Below are positions 8,339-20,105 of a DNA stretch of 60,000 bases, piece by piece. The notes beneath the pieces are model-generated. The model had not been told where the DNA came from. It worked only from the letters and a program-made list of their open reading frames with translations, and did not search any database. How positions within the stretch are numbered: position 1 is the stretch's first letter; every line of letters starts with the position of its first letter. The DNA comes from Owenia fusiformis (lineage: Eukaryota > Annelida > Polychaeta > Sabellida > Oweniidae), in NCBI GenBank assembly GCA_903813345.2, contig CAIIXF020000005.1, positions 2,482,001-2,542,000 on the forward strand, in the 5' to 3' direction. The translations under genes and the position numbers were made by a program.

Positions 8339-10310
8339 TGTAAAACGGGTATTGTTAGCGAGGGGTAATTGTTAGCGATTGTTAGCGATCGCTATAGTTT
8401 CACTAAAAATTCAATTCGCTGAAATAAACCGGGGTTAAAATAAACCGGGTGCTAAATTCCCGGGAAACTACATGATAGTATTTAAGGAGCTTTTCGTTCA
8501 GTGCGCGACTTCCGGTTTGTAATTTAAAAAAGGTAAATATTTTTAAATCGTATGTTTCTCTCAATATCTGAAGGATAAATAGTGAAATCAGTGAAATAGT
8601 AATAGTAGTAAATATAAAGATAAAAGGTGTTAATTGAACACGGTTCAACAAATCAACGATTTTAAATGCTACCGTGATTTTAGTCAGATGAGATTGTAGT
8701 TTGGACCACAGTCATAGAGAATGTTTCTGGCGAAAGGAAATTCTGGGATTTCAAACACTTGAAGTTGGGAAACCGGAATGGCTTACCTTTTTTAATTCCC
8801 GAATCTCTCCAAAATTATCTCATCTTGGTGACTGTAAATTGCACAGCTGTATTCAATGGAGTCTTGTCATATTCAATCAGCCTCAATTTTAAAGTGTATA
8901 TTTTATTTTTAACGTGATTTCATCGTTTTTTGTCGACTGGTAAGAATACGCGGGGCAAATGGCAAGATGGATGACTTTTGACCTGACCTACACCGATGGC
9001 GGTGACGTCATCAATTTTATCTATACAAATTCTATTTGGTCACGTGACCTTGTGCCAGAAGTCCGACCTGTTCAAAGTATATTTAGTAATAATTATCGCT
9101 TTTCAGAACAATTTAGGAAACAATATTTTCTATCTACGTCGATTACAAAGCATCTAAGGTACGTAAATTTATATGAACAACTGAGTCAATAGGGATAAAT
9201 AGCCCAACGAGAGTCAGCGGTCTTGAAAAATACTTGGATCTGGATGCCAGTCCTGTTATTGATATAATTCCAGGGCAGTTCGAAGAACGTATTAGATGTC
9301 CGTGGTTTGGATTTGCGTTAGAAGTCTTACATTTTGATAATTCCTCTGTCATGTCTGTTATTCATTCTTCTGTCATAAATGATAAAATTTCTAATGCATT
9401 TCGCTAATTTGATTTTTATTAGCTCACATGGTGAGCTTTTGCAATCACTCACTTGTCCGTCTGTCTGTCCGTCAATAGTAGTGGCACGTTTTAAAACCTC
9501 TGTCGATAGGATTCCTGTTTTAAGTTATTTCTGTTCAACATCAATACAGAAAACTCCCCTATGACTCCTGGTTCAAAAGCTCACCTATTTTCAAAATGGC
9601 CACCATTTTTGTCTCGCGAAATTCACTTTTGACCCATTTCCTAGCTTTACAAATTATTTCAAGTGTCCTACATTGTAAAAATCCATGTTAATGTAAAGAG
9701 TAGATGTATGAAATAATTTTGTTACGAAAAATCAGCGAAAAATTATATCCATTTTTTTTATTTTCAACCATTTTAGTTAACATTGATTTGTCCATCTGTC
9801 TCGCAAAATCCACTTTTGGACCATTTACCGTAAACCCTCTGTCGATAGGATTCCCGTTTTAAGTTGATTTTGTTCAACATCAATACAAAAAACTCTCCTA
9901 TGACTATTGTTCAAAAGCTCGCCTATTTTCAAAATGGTCGCCATTCTTGTTTCGCCAAATTCTTTTTTTGCCCATTTCCTAGCTTTACAAATAATTTCAG
10001 CTGTCCAGCATTGTAAAAAGCCAGCAAAAAATTATATCCGTTTTCTTTTCAGCCATTTTACTTAACATCGATTTGTCCATCTGTCTCTCAGTCAGTCCAA
10101 ATTAGTGGCAAGTGGCTTGAAATAATTTTGTTACAAAAAATCAGCAAAAAATTATATCCTTTTTTTTTCTGTCACCATGTGAGCCCAGTACCCATGGTAC
10201 TAATTTTTATTTAAAGATTAATCTTCATTTCGCTAAAATTTCCCGCGCTAAAACCCCCTAAAATTGAAAAATTGCTAAAATTTCCCGGTGTCAAAATTAC
10301 CCGTTTTACA
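8339..10310. mobile_element. TIR element with TGTAAAACGGGTA ends
   Basis: The left end TGTAAAACGGGTA is repeated as its complement TACCCGTTTTACA at the right end. Both subterminal regions are rich in TTAGCG, CTAAATTCCCGGG and related motifs in opposite orientation. No flanking duplication or transposase was found. A second element (9421-10202) lies inside. A 76-codon open stretch at 9177-9407 has no start codon and is unrecognised. Confidence 0.5.
9421..10202. mobile_element. Nested element flanked by 9-bp repeat ATTTTTATT
   Basis: The left end starts AGCTCACATGGTGAGC, itself a near-palindrome, and the complementary TCACCATGTGAGC lies about 20 bp inside the right end. ATTTTTATT occurs at both borders (9412-9420 and 10203-10211). 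Inside, a ~350-bp block beginning CTCTGTCGATAGGATTCC is present twice in direct order (from about 9500 and 9837), and TGTCCGTCTGTCTGTCCG occurs near the start. Confidence 0.5.
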
Positions 10311-10560
10311 TTATTTTTAAGAAATTTTAAAATTGGAGGTCATTGTCCCTATTTATGTCAGTCTAAAACTGCAGGCATGTTTTTATTGTAACACACACTT
10401 ATGTCAGTTTGCACTCTCAGGGTATTGTTTCAGAGATCATGAGTCAATTATTTAAAGCCAGCAAAGAATTTCACATTTTAATGGGGAATCAATATGAAAA
10501 ACAAAACTATTTATGAAGATAACAATGAAACTGTTTTCTCAATCAACATGCTTACCCATG

Positions 10561-10788
10561 CAGGGCTCTCACCAGGAAATATTTAGGGTGTGGTGCTAAC
10601 ATCTTCAGAATAACCGTTCAATCATGATAAATCATATTTATGTTATGTTTTATCCCTTTTACATGCTATTATTGTATATTCAGTCAAGTTTAGACAGTGG
10701 AAACAGTCATGATTTGCCAATAGGGTGTGGAGGGAGCTAAATAGAGTGTGGTGCTGCTCCACAGTCTAAAAGCCTGGCGAGAGCCCTG
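10561..10788. mobile_element. 228-bp non-autonomous TIR element, 5-bp target duplication
   Basis: The ends CAGGGCTCTCACCAGG and CCTGGCGAGAGCCCTG are inverted with one mismatch, and CCATG flanks both sides (10556-10560, 10789-10793). The CAGGG terminus and short duplication resemble hAT-related MITEs. The interior has AGGGTGTGG...GCTAA and AATAGAGTGTGGTGCTG repeats. Confidence 0.7.
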
Positions 10789-11029
10789 CCATGTTTCAAT
10801 GTCATTGGTTTTTAACTGGGATAAATGTACTAAATAGGTCAATATCACTTTATACTTATGAGAACTAAAACTGAAATATAGATAAAAGTGTGCCTTGCAT
10901 TGACCTTTTAATGAGAATGTTCATTGATTGATGGGCATTTTCGCTTAAACATTTTGCTGTTCAATATGATTTTGATTGAAGTACTGGTTTTTAGTATCGT
11001 TTGGTAGATGTGTTTTCTATATTTGCCGT

Positions 11030-11430
11030 CTCCTTGGTGAATGATGCTCCTTTTGTTATATTTGTTTCCCTGGTGATACCTTTTGTTTTCACTGCTGTTT
11101 TCCTGGAGATGTCCCTTTTCTGTTTAAGATTTCTTTGTGATTCCACTTTTTATTTTGTCACCTCCTTATAATGTTATATTCTTCAACCTTTTTGTTTGGT
11201 GGTCATTGTTTGGCAGTAGGCATCTGTAACAAATCACAGGTGGTGACATTTTGCCTTATTTTTTGTCTGTTTCACAGTTTCATTGTATTTTTCCCTTTGT
11301 TGTCTCTGTCTTTACCCAGTAAAGTCCCCTTTGCTTTGTGTCTCCCTGGTGATGTCCACTTTGTTTTTCTCAAGTATCTGTTTCTCCTTTTGTATTCCCT
11401 GTTGCCTGGGTAATGCCTTTTAAATGTTTT
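11030..11430 (+). repeat. Degenerate T-rich minisatellite
   Basis: Loose repeats of a TTTCCCTGGTGATGTCCCTTTTG type follow one another with poor conservation. In the middle (11224-11254) lies CTGTAACAAATCACAGG + TGGTGACATTTTGC, a short dispersed repeat also at 26538-26569 and, split by an insertion, at 57950-58790. Confidence 0.4.
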
Positions 11431-12719
11431 GTAACTGCTATCACCCCTTTTTCTTATCAGACAGAAATAGGAATTGACAGTTTGATTGGGATATAGTAAA
11501 AAAATTGATATTGTTAGAAGAAGAATCTTCTCCTTTATAGACTTTTTCATGAACACTCAACAGTATTTGAGTCTTACATATATTTATTAATTTCCCACCA
11601 ATGTTGTAAAATCTTGGCAATTAGCTAATTGAAATCGATTGTAATTGTTTATATTAGAAATAAATTGATAACATGAAAAAAATCTTACTGTACATGTCAA
11701 ATTCAAATTCAATGAAAATGGCTTATTTAAGCTTTATTAATTTTTCAACAAAAATATGGAAACATTGTTGGCTTTAGTTCCTTTCATCAGGTTTTGATTA
11801 TTTCATCTGCAAGGTTCGTTGATGCTCCTACAATAGTGGTAGTATGACTTATAATGTTGCATCAATATTACGCAATATGTTCAGAGCTAAAGACCTTGAG
11901 TGCATCGTTACTGTTAGCTCTAAGCTGATAAATTAATGCAGTCATATTATTATTTAATCTATAGGATAAATCTAATATTGAAGGATTACTGAAAGAGAAG
12001 TTATTATTAAGAGGCTGCTGCAGTATATGACATTGTAATTAATGGAGCTAGAATATTTGCTTTAGTCTGTTTGTTTGTGATCACATGTAAGTAAAGATCA
12101 TTGTTTTTCCTGGATGGCATGGATTTAGAACATGTTAGACTGGTCTCAAAAAGCATCAGAAAAATCTCTGACTTTCTCGGGGAAAAGCTTTCTAGTTTTA
12201 CGAGCTCTATAAAATCTTGGATAGGGTATGAAAGTAATCTAATGGTAACGAAGCAATCTGAACAGTAAACACAATCTCAGGAGACTGATTTGGTTCAATC
12301 TAATCTACTCACAAGCTAATACAGTCATAGTGATCCCATAGTTGGCTTACACCTCAACAGACGATTTATCACAACATTCCCCATGGAATCATCACATATT
12401 AATTTATTAAGAAATCTCATTTTTGAGGAAATTGAGATTTATATCAATAAAGCTATTTTCTCGTGACGTGGCCTTGTATTACATGGGCTGATGCTAACCT
12501 ACATGCAATCATAGAACTCTATGGAGTTGCTGCATACTTCATGATTTAATACCGCTATATGATAAATGATTTATTTGGTTATCTCTAGAAATGAATTCAT
12601 TTCAATTGGCTTACTTTGCCGAGCGATCAATAGACACGAGATGTTTTCGTAGCGGAATCTTGTTCTTTTTGTTAATTTGAAGACTACTGTGTGCTAACAA
12701 GTATTTCATCTACTTCCAG
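11431..12719. other. Intergenic DNA, nothing recognised
   Basis: It is AT-rich with short open frames only. No coding segment with splice sites, tRNA or inverted-repeat element was found. Confidence 0.4.
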
Positions 12720-12787
12720 ACTGTGCATCATTTAGAATGTTTGTACAACTCTGATCTGCAAGGAGACGGAGGAATAGACTAAGGAAG
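12720..12787 (+). other. Possible non-coding exon
   Basis: A good acceptor (TTTCATCTACTTCCAG) is followed 68 nt later by a strong donor (GAAG/GTAAGT), with a purine-rich AAGGAGACGGAGGAA between. The GRDP coding exon at 31535 begins with an acceptor and 11 nt of 5' UTR, so an upstream non-coding exon must exist somewhere on the + strand, and this is one candidate. It rests on splice-site likeness alone. Confidence 0.2.
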
Positions 12788-12954
12788 GTAAGTGGAGCAT
12801 TAGATAGCGTAGAGATACACCTTGATCCTATTGTCTATTATACAAGACAACCTGTCTGTATTAATTAAATGAAATCCATATATTTGTGAAAAGTGAAGTT
12901 GAGGAATTGTCCTCTAAAATCTCTTAGACATATAGCCTATATATTTCAAAAGAC

Positions 12955-14325
12955 CTATTGATGCTAAATTAACGGAGCTGTTAAATGCTGAATTAAAATA
13001 GATGCTAAATGCTGAATGTTAACATTGCTGTTAAATGCTGAATTAAAATAGCTATGCTGAATTAACATGCTGTTAAATGCTGAATTAACATAGCTCTTAT
13101 ATGCTTAATTTACATTGCTGTTAAATGCTGAATTAACAGACGCTAAATGCTGAATTAAAATAGCTCTTATATGCCTAATAAGCATTGCTGTAAAATGCTG
13201 AATTAAAATAGCTCTTATATGCTGAATTAAAATTGCTGTTAAATGCTGAATTACATGTAACATAGCTGTTAAATGCTGAATTAACATTGCTGTTAAATGC
13301 TGAATTAACATTGCTGTTAAATGCTGAATTAACATTGCTGTTAAATGCTGAATTAACATTGCTGTTGAATGCTGAATTAACATAGCTCTCATATGCTGAA
13401 TTAACATAGCTGTTAAATGCTGAATTAACTTTACTGTTAAATGCTGAATTAACATTGCTGTTAAATGCTGAATTAATATAGCTCTTATGTGCTTAATTAA
13501 CATTGCTGTAAAATGCTGAATTAAAATAGCTGTTAAATGCTGAATTTACATTGATGTTAAATGCCGAATTAACAGATGCTAAATGCTGAATTAACATTGC
13601 TGTTAAATGCTGAATTAACATTGCTGTTAAATGCTGAATAACATGTAACATAGCTGTAAAATGCTGAATTAAGATTGCTGTTAAATGCTGAAGTAAGATT
13701 GCTGTTAAATGCTGAATTAATATAGCTCTTATATGCTTAATTAACATTGCTGTAAAATGCTGAATTAAAATAGCTGTTAAATGCTTAATTTACATTGATG
13801 TTAAATGCTGAATTAACAGCTCTTATATGCTGAATAAACATTGCTGTTAAATGCTGAATAACATGTAACATAGCTGTAAAATGCTGAATTAACATTGCTG
13901 TTAAATGCTGAATTAACATTGCTGTTAAATGCTGAATTAACATTGCTGTTAAATGCTGAATTAACATAGCTCTCATATGCTGAATTAACATAGCTGTTAA
14001 ATGCTGAATTAACTTTACTGTTAAATGCTGAATTAATTGCTGTTAAATGCTGAATTAATATAGCTCTTATATGCTTGATTAACATTGCTGTAAAATGCTG
14101 AATTAAAATAGCTGTTAAATGCTTAATTTACATTGATGTTAAATGCTGAATTAACAGATGCTAAATGCTAAATTAACATTGCTGTTAAATGCTGAATTAA
14201 CATTGTTCTTATATGCTTAATTAACATTGCTGTAAAATGCTGAATTAAAATAGCTGTTAAATGCTTAATTTACATTGATGTTAAATGCTGAATTAACAGA
14301 TGCTAAATGCTGAATTAACATGGCT
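12955..14325. repeat. 24-bp minisatellite (TTAACATTGCTGTTAAATGCTGAA)-like
   Basis: More than 50 units of about 24 bp run head to tail, with variants AGCTCTTATATGCTTAAT and AGATGCTAAATGC. A longer higher-order pattern (several variant units in fixed order) recurs around 13480-13570, 13720-13810, 14050-14160 and 14200-14310. On the - strand the unit reads as an 8-residue MLIQHLTA repeat, which explains the long open frames there. Nothing suggests these are translated. Confidence 0.9.
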
Positions 14326-15561
14326 GTCACAAAATTGACTTATATTGTTCAATTTTATTGGTTTATTTTGTGTTGGAGTGCTTTCAGATGCCACCCTCCA
14401 GCAATTGAACCTATAGTTAAAATCATTATCTCTACTTATTTTTACATAAATTATGTGCACTCTGATAAAAAGCATATTATAAAGTCATCATGTTATCAAG
14501 CTTGTAAAAATGACAAAATACATTGAGGGGCCTCTGATTTTTGCAAGAAAATTCAACAAATACATAAGATTTATTTTTATGGGGAAGTTCACAAATAAAT
14601 TGCTATATTGCATGTTATGGTTTATAGACGAGTAGGAATTCAGATATAAATGGGAGTTTAATATTTTTTTTGACCCCCACCGAAATTTTGGTATCATTGG
14701 AAAGCCCCAACACCATACTTTAGGAATTTAAGGAAAAATAAAATTTTCACTCAGGCCGTTGCTATGGAAACGGGCGTTATAAATAACAACCATTTTTAAC
14801 AAGCATTGTTAAGCAAAAACATGTATTTGCATGTATCTTTTTTATTATTCATCAGATAATTATGATATGGGTATCAAATGAAAGCTTATGATGCCACCTT
14901 TACAATGAGGTATGAATTATGTAAACTAGCTCCTTAACATAGCAATTGTGACGTCATAACTGACAATTTTCAAAATATTTTAATGTAAAAATTGGTTATG
15001 TACCCATATAAAGGTCCCATTATTTAAAATAATGATGTATTTTTCCCACCTTTCATATCAGTTTGAAAGAGTATGATAGCAGCTTTAAAATTATGTATGC
15101 AATGTGCCATTTCGGTCCAATAGATTTTTTTATGAGACCAAATGGTGTAACATGCACAAACAAAAATTGTTTTGAAACTAATCCTCTTTGAAAGAAATAT
15201 CAACAAAAAAGAAGGTTCGAGGTATGTTTAATCTTGAGGTATCATTTTCATTTTTTGTCAGATGATTAAATGTTTGGTAACAAATGAAAGGTAATGCTTT
15301 TACCTATTTGATAAAGTTTAATTTATACAAAATAGCCCACAAGCGTTTTAATTATGACGTCATAACTGACATAATTGCCACAAAAAGTCAGAGTAATCAC
15401 ATCTAAGTGTTAAAAGTTAAATAGAATTATCATTTGCTATTGGATCTTAATGTTTATTTAAAGTACCACATTCCTTTCTGTAAACATATTTAAAAAATAT
15501 CTAAATAACTGCATGTATATTCATTGTGAATTGTAATTTAATAATAGCTTTTAGTCATTAT

Positions 15562-16098
15562 TCGTGCATTTAGCTCTTTAATAATCAAGTTTAAATATTG
15601 ACCCTGAAGCTGATAGAAGGTCAAGTCTGTTTTTCCAAAATAACTTTTTGCAAGAAACAATATCACACCATTTTTCAATATCTATAAATAAGAGACATAT
15701 TTATTATTGAGTACAAAAACAAGTAAATGGAGGGAGATCAGTAGTTATTTACATGGGGGGATTTGATATGGGGAATATCGCAAGGATGATATCTCATCCG
15801 GTAACATATACCACAAAAATCACCTCGTGCATTTAGCTCTTTAATAATCAAGTTTAAATATTGACCCTAAAGCTGACAGAAGGTCAAATCTGTTTTTCCA
15901 AATAACTTTTTGCAAGAAACAATATCACACCATTTTTCAATAGCTATAAAGAAATGACATATTTATTATTGAGTACAAAAACAAGTAAATGGAGGGAGAT
16001 CAGTAGTTATTTACATGGGGGGATTTGATATGGGGAATATCGCGAGGATGATATCTCATTCGAGGTCAAGAGTAACATATACCACAAAAATCACCTGA
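15562..16098 (+). repeat. Two direct copies of a ~264-bp block
   Basis: TCGTGCATTTAGCTC...AAATATTGACCCT...GAGATATCATCC-type sequence occurs from about 15562 and again from about 15825, nearly identical. The matching right-arm segment (about 20600-20860) is present once, so the duplication arose within the left arm. Confidence 0.8.
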
Positions 16099-16284
16099 TG
16101 GATGTAAAAACAATAAACAATTTTGGAAATATTGAGAATACATGCATGACATGTATATAACTGTTAAAACATGAAAAATGATGACTAGAAATAACACTGG
16201 AAGTCCTTTTATAAATCAATCTTTCCCTTTGAGAGTACTATACTTAACAATGGATTGGATTTAATTTCGTTGGGAATATATACC

Positions 16285-17345
16285 CGGGATGATAGTATTA
16301 TGGAATAAAATCCCGTATTAATAGAACTTTTGTCAGGGATCAATTTGTTTTTTTCGTTCTATTCTCTGTTTATTTCCATGTTAAAACATGTTAATATGGA
16401 ATAAATAGAGGTTATTTAATGTGGGGGACGGAATATGGATTCTTATGAACAAGTTTAAAATAGAACGAAAAAACCCAAAATAGATCCCTGAGAAAAGTTA
16501 TATTAATATGGGATTTTATTCCATAATACTACTGTTTTTCCAGGGAAATGTGAAGGGAAAAATCTTATTGAATCGTGTTACATGAAAAAATCGTATTGTC
16601 CCTCGGAAAAATCGTATTGGAGCGTATTGCACGAAAAATCGTATTGTTCCCGGGAAAAAATCGTATCGGAATGTATTGTACGAAAAAAACGTATTGTCCC
16701 CGAGAAAAATCGTATTGGATCATGTTTATTATGGAATAAATCAGTTATTTCTGGATGGGATTGAATATGTGTTTTATTCCTCGGAAAATATGATATTTCG
16801 CTCTATTGTTCAATATCATATTGTCCCTCGGAATAAAATCCATATTCAATCCCTCCCAGTAAATAACATATATTTGGCTGATACGGGATTTAATACGGGA
16901 TCCAATACGGGATCTAATCTTTTTGAATATCAATTCTATTCCCTGTTTACTTTCCAGGGAAAACATGTTATTATGGAATAAATAGAGGTTATTTAATGGG
17001 AGGGATGGAATATGAATTCTATTCCGAGAGAAAATATGATATTGACCAAGGAAAATATAATATTGACCGAGGGCGATAGAGTGTCAATATGATATTTTCC
17101 GAGGCCTTTATCATATTTTCTCAAGGAAAAATTCATATTCCATCACAACCATAAATAACCTATTTATTCTAAAGTAATTTTCTTAAATAAAACTGAAGAG
17201 AAATTACCGGGAATAGTTCTGATACGGAATTTGATTTTTGCTGATACGGGATCCAATGCAGGATTTTGGCTGATACGGGATCTGATACAGGATTTTTTGA
17301 ATATCAATTCTATTCCCTGTTATTTTCCAGGGGAAAACATGTAAT
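16285..17345. repeat. Palindrome cassettes and TACGGGAT repeats in the left arm
   Basis: Three long imperfect palindromes follow each other: about 16285-16535 (outer AGTATTATGGAATAAAATCC), 16745-16862 (outer CTGGATGGGATTGAATATG) and 16985-17165 (outer GATGGAATATGAATTC). Between them are a ~50-bp tandem (GAAAAATCGTATTG motifs, 16565-16725) and ATACGGGAT repeats (16880-16915, 17218-17293). Palindrome arms are punctuated by CCTCGG/CCGAGG. Confidence 0.7.
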
Positions 17346-17524
17346 TATGAAATAATACAAATAATACCATAATTTTTTAATGGATCTCTTGGTATTTTGT
17401 AATGATATATCATATTTTTATCCACTCATAGATATTTGATAATCATTTGAATATTGATATCAGATTAGTGGATTAAGAATCATCTCTTATAAATTATAGG
17501 ATATCCTCTATGTATCCGATGGTT

Positions 17525-18690
17525 TATTTCCCCTTCGAGTGACTCACCAAGGGTCACAACAGCCCCCACATATCAGCAGCCCCCATAAAATGCTAATAAT
17601 AAATACCTGTATATATTGTTGGTTTAACCTTGACTGATTCTTGAATTGAAGTGAACTTGTCCAAAGGTCTTGAAACTCCAAATACCTAGATATTCACCTT
17701 TGACAGTGAGATGACCTTGACCCACAAATATTGACTTTGACCTTAGGTCCCCTAAATCTGAGTCGCCAGGGGTAACAATATCCTTAAGCATCTTAAAACA
17801 TCAAATACTTAGATATCGACCTTTGGCATTGAGATGACATTGACCAATATAATGTTGACTCTGACCTTAGCTCACTGTATCATGGGTCACCAAGGGTCAC
17901 AGCAGCCCCCCGGGTCTTAAAACTCCGTATAAATATCGAGCATTGACCTTAGAATGACCTTGACCTCAGGTCACCCAATAAATGATAACCAAGAGCCACA
18001 GCAAAGGTCCTTATAATATCAAATACTTATATATTGATCTTTGACCTTGAGATGACATTGACCCATTAACATTTACCTTGACCTCAGGTCACCTAACCAT
18101 GGGTCGCCTAGGGTCACAACAGCCCTAGGGTCTTGAAACTCCATATATCTAGATATTGACCTGTGACCTTGGAATGACCTTGACCGCAGGACACCTAAAA
18201 TTTGGTCGCCAAAGGTCACAACAGCCCCAAAGGTAATTAAAACAAAGGCCAAATATTTAGATATTCACTTTGACCTTGAGATGACCTTGATTCACAAACA
18301 CTGGCATTAACCTCAGGTCACCTAATCAATGAATACCTAGATATTGACCTTTGGCCTATGAATGACATTGACCTCAGGTGACCTTACCCTTGGTCACCAA
18401 GGGTCACAGCACATCCCAAGGAATGACATTGACCTCAGGTTACCTAATAATGGATCAACAAGGGTCATTACAGCCCCCGTATGTATTAAAACGCCAAATA
18501 CCAAGATATTGACATTTGACCTTGACCAATAAAGTTGACCTTGACCTCAGGTCACTTACTTACGTCAAGGGTCACAGCACAGACCAGGGGTCTTAAAAAG
18601 GCAAATTCCTAGTTATTGACCTTTGACCTTGAGATGATCCTGACCTTGCATGACCATCGACCCAATTGGTATGATGACAAAGTATGAGGG
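17525..18690 (+). repeat. TGACCTTGA satellite, second block
   Basis: It has the same diverged unit as at 2005-2935, with TTGACCTTGACCTCAGGTCA, GGGTCACCAAGGGTCAC, AGCAGCCCC and CCTAGATATTGACC in fixed order at roughly 110-130-bp spacing. It occupies the spacer between the two inverted arms, that is, the loop of the foldback element. Confidence 0.75.
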
Positions 18691-18699
18691 CCCAAGATC

Positions 18700-19935
18700 A
18701 AACTGTCTTGGAGCAGATGTCTGGACAGCTAGACAGACCACTGTGCTTTATAGTAAGAAGATTATGTTGACAATGTCTCAGTTGTTAGAAGACCAATTTC
18801 ATTCTGATTAGTCAGCTTGGATTACGATGAGAAAACGCACAATTTTTTTTCACTGAATTTTCTAATTTTTTCACTGAATTTTCTTGTTTTTATACATTTT
18901 ATTATACATTTTATCAAAACATTTTTCTCTACATTGTTTTCTAGGTACATTAAGTACACTCGTTGTGCAAAGGTGAGAGATGTAGACACAGTGGGGAGGA
19001 GTGATTCAGCTTTGAAAAATAACACGTGACCCTATTGAGGGTTTCAGCAAAAAACATGCACCCTGACCTTAAAATATACTAAAATATAGCAAAAATGTCC
19101 AAAATGCGTATAAAAGGCTGTGGTGTGTACATGTATGTCATTGTCTTTGTATGAGTGCACGTAAATTATAGAGCTCCTAAGAGGAGGGGTTTATGGGTCA
19201 GTCTCTCGGGATTTATAATGTAAATTACGACCGTACACCCAAGAGGTATTGATCACCTTCACTGTACGACTAACATATATTTTCATTTACTCCAAAGAAA
19301 CCCCCTGGATGAAGATTATTTCAGCTGATATTCCTCTTGAAACGTGATCGATCTTAAAAATCTAGAAGTGGGACTCCCTTTATAGAAGCTTTGAACTAAA
19401 TTTACACTTCTTAATGCTGAAATAGATAGTTCATCCATACATTTTAAGAAAATATGTGTCAAAGAAGATGTTAAGCCAAATGTTGCAATGATAGCTCAGA
19501 AAAAGTAAAAAATTTTGAATTGTTTCTCTACAGACCTAATGTTGCCCCTTTAATTAACGGTATCTTTATGTATTTTGACCATTACATCGAATATGATGAT
19601 GTTAAAATTCAATCAAGTAATGTAGTAATTATAATCCAAGTAATAAACTCTCTGTATCAGCATATACATAATATGTATGTATAATAGTGCAATATTTAAA
19701 AGAGATGTAATAATCGGGTCATTCGTTCATTCTGACTTACTTCTTTACTTCTTGACTTTGATAATCAATTTTAGGAAATTATAGACCCCCATATATGATT
19801 TTTGCAAGAAATTATTTCTATATCCAGAAGAGCAGCTACATGAATATCAGACAAAACTAATATGCTTACTCCAAAAATCAGACTAGGAACTTTAGAGTTA
19901 AAGGCCATATTTGATACTCTCTTTTAAATAAACCA
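18700..19935. other. Loop region of the foldback element, no gene seen
   Basis: It is AT-rich unique-looking sequence between the satellite and the right-arm palindrome. Open frames are below 75 codons, overlap on both strands and show no recognisable domain. Confidence 0.4.
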
Positions 19936-19939
19936 TTGG

Positions 19940-20105
19940 GTGAATATATAAGGGTTATGTACTGGGAGGTTTTGGATATGGGGTTTATCCAGAGGGAGAT
20001 ATGCATATCTACCCGAGGGACCGTAGGGATCGAAGGTAGATGTGCATATCTCACGAGGGATGAACCCTATATCCAAACCGACCGTACATAACTGCTTTAT
20101 CCTAT
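19940..20105. repeat. Nested palindrome cassette in the right arm region
   Basis: The outer arms are GGTTATGTACTGGG...GGTTTTGGATATGGGG and the complement of a GTTATGTACGGTCGG...TTTGGATATAGGG sequence. Inside are smaller palindromes (GATATGCATATCTACC and AGATGTGCATATCT) separated by GAGGGA. It is the same type as the cassette at 36232-36350. Confidence 0.75.

Noticed and set aside
9177-9407. 76-codon open stretch (GLEKYLDLDASPVIDIIPGQ...)
   Set aside because: It looks somewhat protein-like but has no ATG, no recognised domain and no splice-supported partner, and it lies within a TIR element.
13105-14085. Long open frames on the - strand (MLIQHLTA repeats)
   Set aside because: They follow from the 24-bp period of a satellite; codons drift with repeat variants, and there are no splice sites, no domain and several frames open at once.
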